Source of the DNA: a virus
Reading direction: 5' to 3' (one strand)
DNA length: 64,000 nt
IMG/VR virus record: IMGVR_UViG_3300023202_000135
Coordinates: 1 to 64,000 of that record
Below are positions 7,224 to 14,252 of this stretch, in pieces. The notes beneath the pieces are model-generated. The model did no database searches. It was given only the letters and a program-made list of their open reading frames with translations, and was not told the DNA's origin. The position numbers were made by a program, and so were the translations under genes. Numbering within the stretch: position 1 is the stretch's first letter; each line of letters starts with the position of its first letter.

Positions 7224-9554
7224 TTAAGCCGGGCCCTCCATGAAATACTTGCGCATGAAGGCAACGCGTTCCGCCTGCGTGTGCAACTTCGAGTAGAAGA
7301 TCATCGTGTTCAACCGGGCAAGTTCGCGGTTCGCTTTGCCTTCGATCACCTCACGGGGCAGTACGTTGTCGAGATTCTCGCCGTACGCAATCACCTCCGT
7401 CGTCTTACCGGTGAACGCGGGGCACACTTCCCACACCTCGGTCTTCTTCTCGATCGCGCGGAGCTGTCGCTTGAGGGCAATGAGGCCGAGGTCGAACTTC
7501 ACGGCTGTTCGCTCGGGGTTGTCGATCCCCACGTCGACGGTGTCGTCGTCCTCCGGCATGAGCGGGGACAGCTCGCGAACGTGCTCGATGATCGACACCT
7601 GACGAGGCGTCAGCGCCTCCATATCGAATCCCGTCCACATGCACGAGCGGCAGCGAAGGAGGATGCCGCTTGGTGCGTAGGTGCGCTTCACCAGCCCATA
7701 GGCGTCGAGCGTGGAGAGCACGCCGCCGATCGCGCTGGGATCGAGCGACTTTTCCGGAAGCCCTGCGTACTCCTCGACCTCACCTGCCATGTCCTTCGCG
7801 GTCAGCTTGAGGAGCTGCCCGTGCGGGTGCTCGTGAAGGTACTCCCACACCTTCTCGTAGTAATCGTACTCCGGGTTGGCGCGCTTCCAAAAACCGAGAT
7901 GCAACTCCTCGGCGTATTCGTCTTGCAGCAGGATCACGTCGGCCGGCTTGCCATCGCGACCTGCCCGCCCGGCTTCCTGCGTATAATCCTCCAGCGACCC
8001 GGGGATGCCGAAGTGGACAACGGCGCGGATGTCGGGGATGTCGATGCCCATGCCGAAGGCGTTGGTCGCGACGATAATTGGCTTCGTTCCTGCTCGGAAC
8101 TTCTCCTGGATTATGGTTCGGTCGGCCTTGGTCAGGCCCGCGTGATAAACGCCGACCTGCTTCGGGCCCACGACCTCCTCGATTTGCTCGGCAACCTTCT
8201 CGGATCCATTGCGCGTACCGACGTAGACGATGTAACGTCCGGTGTCGGTGTCCCATTGGTCGGACAGTGTGCGGATGTTAGCCCACGGGTACCCGAACCG
8301 GCACTGGTAGGAGAGGTTCGGTCGGATCGGGTCACCGATCACGCGCACGTAGTCGTCTGGATCCATGCCGACCGCCTGCACAACATCGGTCTCGATGTCA
8401 GCAGTAGCTGTGGCGGTGACGGCGACCACAGGCGGGCGCTGTCCTCGCTTCGTGAGCGCGCGGGTCATATCCTTTATGCGCATGTAGGCCGGACGGAAGT
8501 CGTGCCCCCAGCGGCTCGCGCAGTTGTGATTGAGGACCCCACCTGCGAAGTAGTTATGGAACCCGGCGATGGTTAGCGCGACGACAACTCGATTGTCTCG
8601 ACCACTCTCGTCGTCTCGTTCATGATCTCCTGGTTCCAGAACCTCAACACGGCCCACCCTTTGCCAGAAAGCTCCTCCGTCTTCCGTTTGTCCCGCGCCT
8701 GCACTGCGTACGCATGGTGACTCGGACCGTCGCACTCCACCGCTAACATCATTACTTTTCTGCGCGTCTTCCGTCGAAGTTCCGCGCTGCATCCCGGGCT
8801 GCATGTTTTGGTTCGCCGGGCATTCGGGTGGAACGGGTCGCCGTAGAACAAGCAATTCCTCTCCTCCATGGATCTCGCGCGCGGCGACATACCCCCGACC
8901 TTTCACGAACAATGGGTGATCGTCGGTGAGGGTAACGCCCCCATCGGGCGTCGCGATGCGTAGTAGCTTCCGCCTTCCGACGCGCTTCACTTGGACCTGC
9001 TGAACTGTCCCGTTCACGACGCGATTACCGTCCCACGATGACACCACGTCACCCGGGGAGAGGTCTTCGATCGGTATTGAGCCGCTCGGGGTGTCGATCA
9101 GCGTTCCTACCGGGTGACAGTGCGCTTCATCGACGACGATGTAGCTGACCTTCGTGCGCATGAGGGCGCGCCGGAACATTCGCGATCGGAGACGCTCGGG
9201 GGCGACGTACATGATGTCGAGTTTGCCTACCTCCATGCGGAAGAGGCGCTTCTCGATCTCTTGCTCAGTGCAGTGCGAGTTGATGAACGAGGCCTTGACG
9301 TCGCGCTCCGCGCATTGGTCGCACTGATCCTTCATGAGTGCGATCAGCGGGCTCACCACGATCGCGCACCCGCCCGACAGGATGGCCGGGATTTGGAAGC
9401 ATACGCTCTTGCCGCTGCCGGTGGGTAGTACGGCGAGGACGTCCTTACCGGCGAGGGCGGCTTCGACGACCGGAACCTGCCCTTTTCGGAAGTCGTCGTA
9501 TCCCCAGCGGTCTTGGAGGACGCTGCGCGCGTCGTCCAGGGTCAATGTGCTCAT
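7224..9554 (-). CDS. RecQ-type DNA helicase precursor containing an intein
   Basis: 776-residue precursor; removing the intein (residues 146-344) leaves 577. The host protein has RecQ SF2 motifs: Walker A LPTGSGKS (about 43-50), VVSPLIALMKDQ, the DEAH box, TATATADIE, and motifs V-VI ATNAFGMGIDIP / QEAGRAGRDG. Spliced, the junction reads DEAH-CASRWGHDFRP, a normal RecQ motif II. RecQ helicases unwind 3'-5' and act in recombination and fork repair. The protein ends soon after a partial RQC-like region (about residues 620-690 of the precursor). The start is at the first ATG, with GAACGGAGAAC upstream. A promoter-like element lies at 9619-9645. Confidence 0.9.
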   Translation of the reverse strand: MSTLTLDDARSVLQDRWGYDDFRKGQVPVVEAALAGKDVLAVLPTGSGKSVCFQIPAILSGGCAIVVSPLIALMKDQCDQCAERDVKASFINSHCTEQEIEKRLFRMEVGKLDIMYVAPERLRSRMFRRALMRTKVSYIVVDEAHCHPVGTLIDTPSGSIPIEDLSPGDVVSSWDGNRVVNGTVQQVQVKRVGRRKLLRIATPDGGVTLTDDHPLFVKGRGYVAAREIHGGEELLVLRRPVPPECPANQNMQPGMQRGTSTEDAQKSNDVSGGVRRSESPCVRSAGAGQTEDGGAFWQRVGRVEVLEPGDHERDDESGRDNRVVVALTIAGFHNYFAGGVLNHNCASRWGHDFRPAYMRIKDMTRALTKRGQRPPVVAVTATATADIETDVVQAVGMDPDDYVRVIGDPIRPNLSYQCRFGYPWANIRTLSDQWDTDTGRYIVYVGTRNGSEKVAEQIEEVVGPKQVGVYHAGLTKADRTIIQEKFRAGTKPIIVATNAFGMGIDIPDIRAVVHFGIPGSLEDYTQEAGRAGRDGKPADVILLQDEYAEELHLGFWKRANPEYDYYEKVWEYLHEHPHGQLLKLTAKDMAGEVEEYAGLPEKSLDPSAIGGVLSTLDAYGLVKRTYAPSGILLRCRSCMWTGFDMEALTPRQVSIIEHVRELSPLMPEDDDTVDVGIDNPERTAVKFDLGLIALKRQLRAIEKKTEVWEVCPAFTGKTTEVIAYGENLDNVLPREVIEGKANRELARLNTMIFYSKLHTQAERVAFMRKYFMEGPA
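8523..9119 (-). mobile_element. intein in the RecQ DEAH box
   Basis: 199 residues inserted directly after DEAH. It begins with catalytic Cys (CHPVGTLIDTPSGSIPIEDL, block A), has block B (TDDHPLFVKGRGYVAAREI) with the TxxH-like site, and ends AGFHNYFAGGVLNHN followed by Cys+1, the canonical His-Asn and nucleophile needed for splicing. All splice residues are present, so it should be active. Between blocks B and F the intein frame is low-complexity and unlike any nuclease; the nuclease is encoded in another frame (8573-8890). Confidence 0.88.
8573..8890 (-). CDS. Vsr/DUF559-like homing endonuclease overprinted in the intein
   Basis: 105 residues in a different frame from RecQ, filling exactly the space between intein blocks B and F. 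The C-terminal part (VECDGPSHH, RDKRKTEEL, GWAVLRFWNQEI) matches the very-short-patch-repair / DUF559 PD-(D/E)xK fold, a family known to include intein-associated homing endonucleases. A degenerate zinc motif precedes it (CLFYG with the usual second Cys replaced by Tyr, then TCSPGC). AAAGG lies 8 bases before the ATG at 8890, so internal initiation inside the recQ message is plausible. Its stop falls at the start of block F. Confidence 0.7.
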   Translation of the reverse strand: MSPRARSMEERNCLFYGDPFHPNARRTKTCSPGCSAELRRKTRRKVMMLAVECDGPSHHAYAVQARDKRKTEELSGKGWAVLRFWNQEIMNETTRVVETIELSSR

Positions 9555-9618
9555 GTTGTTCTCCGTTCGAGTGTCAGCAGCCGCCTTCTGGCGGTAGCCC
9601 TGTGTCCCGTTGGCGCGA

Positions 9619-9645
9619 ATTGTAGTGGTATTTTCCTCGGGTCAC
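9619..9645 (-). promoter_or_regulatory. CCACTAC-type promoter-like element upstream of recQ
   Basis: Minus strand: TTCGCGTGAC, 12 bases, CCACTACAATT. TACAAT (5 of 6 to TATAAT) would be the -10, and GTGACC, 15 bases before it, a short-spaced -35. The same arrangement recurs at 14214-14240 with the same 12-base spacing. It is about 65 bases before the recQ start codon. Confidence 0.5.
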
Positions 9646-9662
9646 GCGAAAAAATCGGCGCG

Positions 9663-9690
9663 AAAAAACCCCCGTGCACTCACACGGGGG
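9663..9690 (-). terminator. rho-independent terminator
   Basis: Minus strand CCCCCGTG / CACGGGGG, an 8-bp GC stem with a 6-base loop, followed by TTTTTT. It ends the leftward unit coming from RNase H and the small-protein genes and isolates recQ, which has its own upstream element. Confidence 0.9.
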
Positions 9691-9769
9691 CGGCCCAGGT
9701 ACCCTTAAACCTCACTCCAAGGAGACTCTCCGGGCCTCGGTACTCGATTGTCGTTGCGTCACCGCTCAC
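9680..9769 (-). CDS. possible 29-residue small protein
   Basis: GTG start 8 bases beyond the RNase H stop, with GGTGA upstream, giving MSGDATTIEYRGPESLLGV and ten more residues. Composition is protein-like and the stop lies in the terminator stem. Too short to classify; listed because it fits neatly between RNase H and the terminator. Confidence 0.35.
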   Translation of the reverse strand: MSGDATTIEYRGPESLLGVRFKGTWAAPV

Positions 9770-9776
9770 GCAAGCA

Positions 9777-10262
9777 TCACCGCGTCTTCCTCTTGCGGCC
9801 TGTGGCTTTCTTGTACGCGAGACGGTCAACCCGGTCGTTGACCCAGCCGCGGCGGCCGTCGACGCGGTGGCCTTTGACCCAGCGCGTGACGATGCGCACG
9901 TTTCGCCCCGCCAGGAGGCCGTAGGCGCGCACCACGAGACGATCTCTCGGGTCGTCGACGTCCTCGTGGGTCTTGCCGTGCAGGTCGGTACGATCGAGCC
10001 ACGCGGCATAGGAGAAGCTCTCGACCGCGAGCTTGCAGTCGTTGACGATGTGCACGCCGACCAGTTGCGGCCACCAGCGGAGCGCGTGGTAGATTCCGGC
10101 GTAGATGGAGAAGAACTCCGCCAGGGGCGGGCTCGTGATCTGGTCCGGGCAATGGCCGGCGTGCTCCTGCTTACCGACGTCGGTCTTCGCCCACACCGCG
10201 TACGCCGCCGCACCCGTGGCGGGAACGAAGCTCGCATCCGTGTAGACAGTGGCCCATGTCAC
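9777..10262 (-). CDS. ribonuclease HI family protein
   Basis: 161 residues from a GTG start with AGGAGG 7 bases upstream; the start overlaps the upstream stop as GTGA. The RNase H fold is recognisable with acidic residues in order: YTDAS near the N-terminus, PLAEF, VNDCKLAVESF, and WVNDRVDRLA near the end. It would degrade RNA in RNA-DNA hybrids, for example primers, as T4 Rnh does, and fits with the nearby primase and R-loop-type helicase. The C-terminal tail is basic. Confidence 0.85.
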   Translation of the reverse strand: MTWATVYTDASFVPATGAAAYAVWAKTDVGKQEHAGHCPDQITSPPLAEFFSIYAGIYHALRWWPQLVGVHIVNDCKLAVESFSYAAWLDRTDLHGKTHEDVDDPRDRLVVRAYGLLAGRNVRIVTRWVKGHRVDGRRGWVNDRVDRLAYKKATGRKRKTR

Positions 10263-10741
10263 TGCGCCGCCTCCTCTGTCATCACGTTGGTCCACTGGCG
10301 TGTCGCCGGGTCGAGGAACTCGATCGCGCGCCAGCGCTCTGCTTCGACGTCGATCATGCTGAACCAGTAGCGCTTCGGGTCGGAGCCGTAAAGGTCGAGC
10401 GCCGTCTTGGTCATACCGCGGTGCACCTTCTTCGGCATGCCGAGGGCTCGCGGTGCGGCGCTCCACGGGAGATAGGCACCATCGTCGAGGCACACCGCGA
10501 CGCGCCAGAGGCCTCCGGTCAGGGCTTCGGTCTGCTCGGTCGTCAGCAACACCTGCCCGCCGCCCTTCGTCGCGCCAGCAGCCCCCTTGTTCGCGATCGG
10601 GTCCCAATCCGGCAACGTGCTGAACCATACCGCCGCACGCTCCCCGGCCGCGGCCTGTGCATCGCGCTTCGCGCGCAGCTTGCCGGACGAGACGATGGCT
10701 TGGATCTTGGTCATGTTGGTGTAATGCCATGCGACCCTCAC
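10259..10741 (-). CDS. HYT/WFS-motif protein, unknown function
   Basis: 160 residues from a GTG with GGAGG upstream, overlapping the preceding stop as GTGA. It opens VAWHYTNMTKIQAIVSSGKL and later has VWFSTLPDW and RWRAIEFLD. An N-terminal HYT followed by an SG-L and a WFS is a layout seen in several small phage/bacterial proteins and is faintly reminiscent of ADP-ribosyltransferase-like folds. No catalytic set can be assigned, so the function is open. Confidence 0.6.
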   Translation of the reverse strand: MRVAWHYTNMTKIQAIVSSGKLRAKRDAQAAAGERAAVWFSTLPDWDPIANKGAAGATKGGGQVLLTTEQTEALTGGLWRVAVCLDDGAYLPWSAAPRALGMPKKVHRGMTKTALDLYGSDPKRYWFSMIDVEAERWRAIEFLDPATRQWTNVMTEEAAQ

Positions 10742-10863
10742 GTGTCCTCCCCCTTCATAGCTGCCAGGATGATGACCCGTGCCACAGCGATGGCCGTGAT
10801 ACCGCCGCCGACCGCGGGCCCGCCGAGGTACCACGCGAGGTAGAGCACGATGCACCACAGCAT
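10738..10863 (-). CDS. 41-residue single-span membrane protein
   Basis: MLWCIVLYLAWYLGG followed by a glycine-rich hydrophobic stretch and a KGEDT tail; two short hydrophobic segments separated by GGPAVGGG could cross the membrane once or as a hairpin. The ATG shares one base with the preceding stop (TGATG). Chained between two small genes, it may be a lysis or superinfection factor, but this rests only on size and hydrophobicity. Confidence 0.5.
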   Translation of the reverse strand: MLWCIVLYLAWYLGGPAVGGGITAIAVARVIILAAMKGEDT

Positions 10864-11036
10864 CACGGGTTCACCTTCCGGACCATGACGGTAACCGCGG
10901 CAGCGAGCGACGCCGCGGAGATAAGGCCGCAGGCCCACGCCGGCAAGATGTACCCGCCGGCCAGGGCGAGGAACGCCCACGCGGTCGCGCCGACGAACAG
11001 GACGAAGAAGACAGAGAACCAAGCAGCAGTTTTCAT
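10863..11036 (-). CDS. 57-residue membrane protein with two predicted spans
   Basis: AGGAGG precedes the ATG. Two hydrophobic segments (about 5-27 and 29-51) are joined by a short turn and followed by a basic RKVNP tail, as in many small phage membrane proteins, including class II holins. No endolysin is adjacent, so holin is only one option. Confidence 0.55.
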   Translation of the reverse strand: MKTAAWFSVFFVLFVGATAWAFLALAGGYILPAWACGLISAASLAAAVTVMVRKVNP

Positions 11037-11044
11037 CGTGCCTC

Positions 11045-11368
11045 CTAGATGATCGGGTCGCTGAACTGGTGGAGCTGGTCCTTGTGATCGCGCACGTACG
11101 CGAGGCACCGGTTGAGGCGCGATACGCCGCGGTCGTATCCGGCCGCGATAGCCTCCGCAAACCCCTCGCGGTGATCGCCGGTCAGGATGAGGAAGCACTC
11201 CATCTGCCCGAGCACGAGCGCGGTGGTCGCGCCGCCGTAGATAGCAACGTCATGGCTGTTGTAGCTAATATACCAGTGCTTGCTCCCGGTCGCGACCTCG
11301 TCGGTCCGGTTGGGAACGGTGCACGGCATCCCCTCGATAATGGCGAGATGAGCTGTGTTGCGGTTCAT
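11045..11368 (-). CDS. hypothetical protein
   Basis: 107 residues from MNRNTAHLAI, with CGGAGGAT upstream. Compact, mixed alpha/beta composition with HWYISYNSHDVAIYGG and a helical C-terminus. No family recognised. It is part of a run of small genes that share one leftward transcript. Confidence 0.6.
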   Translation of the reverse strand: MNRNTAHLAIIEGMPCTVPNRTDEVATGSKHWYISYNSHDVAIYGGATTALVLGQMECFLILTGDHREGFAEAIAAGYDRGVSRLNRCLAYVRDHKDQLHQFSDPII

Positions 11369-11369
11369 G

Positions 11370-11558
11370 TCAATCCTCCGGGACCAGCTCAACGTCGAGC
11401 GATGGCTTGAGCTTGCGAATGGTGGTGCCGCCGGATCGGGTGAGGACCATCACGCGAATCGAGCGAGGATCGGGCTGAGTGGATAGCTTCTGCGCGCTGT
11501 CACCGCGCTTTCCGGGAATGTAGAACCAGCGGTCGCCGGGGACCTCGCGAAGTCTCAT
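11370..11558 (-). CDS. small basic hypothetical protein
   Basis: 62 residues, MRLREVPGDR onward, with GGAGGAGG upstream. The ATG overlaps the stop of the preceding gene (ATGA). Predicted beta-rich and basic. No function visible. Confidence 0.6.
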   Translation of the reverse strand: MRLREVPGDRWFYIPGKRGDSAQKLSTQPDPRSIRVMVLTRSGGTTIRKLKPSLDVELVPED

Positions 11559-12274
11559 GCTGCCTCCTCCTTCGCGCCCTCGTCGATCACGCAGAGGCCC
11601 TTGGCCTCAAGCGCGTTGGTGAACTGGTGGCGGTACTTCGGCATCTTCTTGAGCAGGATGCCGCGCATCTTGGGCGAGAAGGGCGAAGCGAACTTGCCGC
11701 CGGGCTGGAAAGCGAGCGCCTTCTTGGCGAAGGCCGACAGGATGTCCGCGTCGCAGCCAGAGAATCCGACGCCGTTGTCCTCGACGGTCTCTTCACACTC
11801 CTGCTCCTCCTCGGTCTGGTGCGCGAAGACGTAGAGCAAGCACTCGGTGGCCAAGCCCTCGTCGCTGGCCAGACGGCCCTTGAGGTAGGCGTCGCGCGCC
11901 TTCTTGGTCGGGAAGGCCGCAGGCAGGGGACCCCACACAGGGGCTTGCTCCTGCTTCGGCTCCGGGGCGGGCGAGCCCGCCTGGGCCTGGAGCGCCTTCC
12001 AGACGCCGATCAGGGCGGCCCGAGTCTCCTCGTAGGTGCTCTCGCCCTGCTCCAGCAGGTCGAACTTGGTGTAGGCTTTGGTGCCCTTGACCCAGGCGGA
12101 GCCGCGGCCGATGAACTTGCCCGTGAGAGGCAGCTTGAAGGTCACGCAGCGGCCGTGGCCGTCGTTTCGGGAGGCGTAGGCCACCTTGTCGCCGTACTTG
12201 TTGGTGCCGGCGCTGACGGCCCAGCCCTTCGCGGCCGGGAAGTGGGTGTGGGGGTCGATCTCGGGGGTGCTCAT
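11555..12274 (-). CDS. hypothetical protein, early-type
   Basis: 239 residues from MSTPEIDPHT; GGAGA upstream. It is the first gene behind the promoter/operator at 12326-12353. The middle part has an acidic EEEQECEETVEDNG stretch; the C-terminal third (SAFAKKALAFQPGG, MRGILLKKMPKYR) is basic. No domain recognised. An in-frame ATG farther upstream at 12343 would overlap the promoter and is less likely. Confidence 0.6.
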   Translation of the reverse strand: MSTPEIDPHTHFPAAKGWAVSAGTNKYGDKVAYASRNDGHGRCVTFKLPLTGKFIGRGSAWVKGTKAYTKFDLLEQGESTYEETRAALIGVWKALQAQAGSPAPEPKQEQAPVWGPLPAAFPTKKARDAYLKGRLASDEGLATECLLYVFAHQTEEEQECEETVEDNGVGFSGCDADILSAFAKKALAFQPGGKFASPFSPKMRGILLKKMPKYRHQFTNALEAKGLCVIDEGAKEEAA

Positions 12275-12325
12275 GGCGGTCTCCTTGTCCTGCGGCGAGG
12301 CCGCGTCGTGGAGGGGTATGCCTTG

Positions 12326-12353
12326 AGTATGACACTTCGTCACCCGCTATCAA
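12326..12353 (-). promoter_or_regulatory. promoter with operator inside the spacer
   Basis: Minus strand: TTGATA, 16 bases, CATACT. The spacer is filled by GTGACGAAGTGTCA, one of the near-perfect dispersed palindromes (12329-12343), so a bound repressor would block RNA polymerase directly. It drives 11555-12274 and the small genes to the left. Confidence 0.55.
12329..12343. promoter_or_regulatory. near-perfect palindrome within a promoter spacer
   Basis: On the minus strand GTGACGAAGTGTCAT, one base from consensus, identical in its first 14 bases to the copy at 56904-56918. It occupies the spacer of the promoter at 12326-12353. Confidence 0.6.
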
Positions 12354-12396
12354 GGGCTTTCCCGGGTGACGCGGGGAAAGGCCGCGGAACCGCCTG

Positions 12397-12909
12397 TCAA
12401 GCGGGGGTTATGTCCACGTCGATGAAGTCGCGCAGCGGTGCCAGCTCCCCGCCCTTGACACCGCCGGGGATGCGCTCCAAGGGGATCCGTGTGGCCACGA
12501 CGTCGACCTTCTCCGCCATGAAGGCGTCGAGGGCTTCCGTATGCTCCTGCCGCTTCTCGTAGGCCCCGGGCATCTCCTCCTTGAGCTTCTCCAAGGCCGC
12601 CTGGAACGCGGTCAGGTCGTCGATCACGTAGTTGCCGTCCGGGCCGGAAACCGGCTCCCCGCCCGCTTTCCGTGCGTATCGCTGGCAAAGCTCCTGCCGC
12701 TTGCGCTCGAACGCGGCCAGCTCCTCGCTCACAGGTGCGTTGAGCGTCGCGTTGATGCGGTCCATCTCCGCTTCGACTGCCCCCATGATGGTCGCGACCC
12801 AATAGGCGAAGTAGGGCTTGTTGTCCGAAGGGATGTGCGAGAGGGCCTGGGCCGCCTCTCCGATCGAGAGGACCTTGGTCCTCGTGACCGGGACGATCGT
12901 TTCTTTCAT
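12397..12909 (-). CDS. helical hypothetical protein
   Basis: 170 residues, MKETIVPVTR onward; GAAGGACGG upstream. Long amphipathic helices (35-80 and 95-130) suggest a coiled-coil or assembly protein. No family recognised. It is the last gene of the block that begins at 14179 before the promoter at 12326-12353. Confidence 0.6.
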   Translation of the reverse strand: MKETIVPVTRTKVLSIGEAAQALSHIPSDNKPYFAYWVATIMGAVEAEMDRINATLNAPVSEELAAFERKRQELCQRYARKAGGEPVSGPDGNYVIDDLTAFQAALEKLKEEMPGAYEKRQEHTEALDAFMAEKVDVVATRIPLERIPGGVKGGELAPLRDFIDVDITPA

Positions 12910-12939
12910 GGTCCGTCCTTCGGCCGCGCTGCGGCCGGG

Positions 12940-13407
12940 TCAGTCGTTGATCGTGTCGTTGTGCTGTTCCGCTTCGTCGTTGTAGGCCTCGATCGCCGCC
13001 CGCAACTCCGACGCGTAGTTCGCGATGGCGCGGTGGTTGGCATCGAACGCGACGGTCTCGTCCAGCGCCGGTGCTTCGGGCACCGGGATGGTGGGCATGG
13101 GCCGCTCCACGTAGACGCGCTTCGTGAAGCAGCCCGTGAGCATGACGCAGCAGAGGACCAGGGCCGCGGCCCCGAACATCCGCTTGTTCCACTCAGCGGC
13201 CGAGTTGACGGTCGGCTTGGCATTCTTGACGGCCGCGTTGAGCCGCTTCTGGAGGTGCTGACCCTCGATGAGGGCTTTGTTGCGCGCCTCCGCCGTCGCC
13301 GCGTTCCACTTCGCCGTCTCGGCCTGCTTGCGTTCCCACCAGAGCTGGATGAACCCGAGCACCTGTTTGATGACCACCCCGAGGACACCTTCGAGGACGC
13401 CAGTCAT
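12940..13407 (-). CDS. membrane protein with internal lipobox, possible spanin component
   Basis: 155 residues. An amphipathic N-terminus (1-60) is followed by a classical lipoprotein signal in the middle: KRMFGAAALVLCCVMLTGC around 75-92, then an acidic, proline-containing part (PMPTIPVPEAP) and a helical end. A start at the internal Met would yield a ready-made outer-membrane lipoprotein, as in o-spanin (Rz1-like) genes; two products from one frame are conceivable. The start is 1 base from the previous stop with only a weak GGGGG upstream. Confidence 0.5.
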   Translation of the reverse strand: MTGVLEGVLGVVIKQVLGFIQLWWERKQAETAKWNAATAEARNKALIEGQHLQKRLNAAVKNAKPTVNSAAEWNKRMFGAAALVLCCVMLTGCFTKRVYVERPMPTIPVPEAPALDETVAFDANHRAIANYASELRAAIEAYNDEAEQHNDTIND

Positions 13408-13408
13408 G

Positions 13409-14179
13409 TCAGGCCCCCGCTGCGGCCGGCTGTAGTGGGCGGTCCTCGCCCAGGTCCTCGTCGCGGTTCACCTTGTTGCGCACCCAGGCGACGCCCTTGT
13501 CGGTGAGCCAACCACCGGCCTTCTCGACGAGGAACTTGGCCGGATCCTTGAAGCCGTTGGGAATCGGGAGCTTCTCGACCAGCGCGCGGTTGATGAGGCC
13601 GACGAGCGCGTCCTCCCCGATAGCCTCGACGATGTCGATGCCTTCGGCCGCGAACTTCTTGATCGCGAGGTTCTTGAGTTCCCCGACGAGGTCGTCCTTG
13701 ATGCTGTCCCAGCTCGCGCCGCCCTGTAGTCGGTCGAGGTAGATCGGGATCCGCTCCTCGGTGAGGTACGCTGCGGTGTTCCAAAGGAACGGCATGAGCC
13801 GGTTGTTGATGAGGAAGTTCTTCTGTTCGAGGAGGCTCTTGCTCGCGTCGAACTCCGCCTTCTTGGCGTTGGCGTTGGCTTCCTTCGCCTTATTCTTGAG
13901 GAAGGCGGTCAGGAAGGTCGAGATGGCGATACTGATGAGCCCGATGAGCGCTTGGGCCCATCCAGGCAGGCTGCCCTCCTCCATGGAGGCGCCCGCGCTA
14001 TCGGCGGGCGCGGTACTTCGGTCGGCCTCCGAAGCCGCGGGGGCCTCGGCAGCGGTGGGTTCGGAGGCACCGTCGTCGACGGCGACGGCTGCCGGTTCGG
14101 GGGCGGGCTCTTCGGCGTGCAGGGCAGGATGGAGCGGGCAGGCCAGGAGGAGCATCGCGATGACGAAGCGCATGAGCAT
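13409..14179 (-). CDS. exported/membrane protein, possible lysis function
   Basis: 256 residues. A signal peptide (MLMRFVIAMLLLACPLHPALHA) is followed by an Ala/Glu/Pro-rich linker (23-70), one transmembrane segment (about 73-93, ALIGLISIAISTFLTAFL) and a basic helical cytoplasmic domain. GGAGAG precedes the ATG. It starts the block 14179-12397 behind a CCACTAC-type element. Holin-like or membrane-anchoring roles are both possible. Confidence 0.5.
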   Translation of the reverse strand: MLMRFVIAMLLLACPLHPALHAEEPAPEPAAVAVDDGASEPTAAEAPAASEADRSTAPADSAGASMEEGSLPGWAQALIGLISIAISTFLTAFLKNKAKEANANAKKAEFDASKSLLEQKNFLINNRLMPFLWNTAAYLTEERIPIYLDRLQGGASWDSIKDDLVGELKNLAIKKFAAEGIDIVEAIGEDALVGLINRALVEKLPIPNGFKDPAKFLVEKAGGWLTDKGVAWVRNKVNRDEDLGEDRPLQPAAAGA

Positions 14180-14213
14180 GAGGGCTCTCCTTGGTATAAG
14201 GGGTGACGCGGTA

Positions 14214-14240
14214 ATCGTAGTGGTTCTCCCCGTATGTCAC
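14214..14240 (-). promoter_or_regulatory. CCACTAC-type promoter-like element
   Basis: Minus strand: TTCGCGTGAC, 12 bases, CCACTACGATT, about 35 bases upstream of the gene at 13409-14179. Spacing and flanking bases match the element at 9619-9645 almost exactly. Confidence 0.5.
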
Positions 14241-14252
14241 GCGAAGATCGCG

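Noticed and set aside
8573-8890. Sequencing error as the reason for the out-of-frame nuclease
   Set aside because: Two compensating frameshifts exactly at the block B and block F borders would be needed, and the nuclease has its own start and ribosome site. It cannot be ruled out without reads.
12940-14179. A definite holin-spanin assignment
   Set aside because: Hydrophobic segments and a lipobox are visible, but no family signature or adjacent endolysin supports a firm call.
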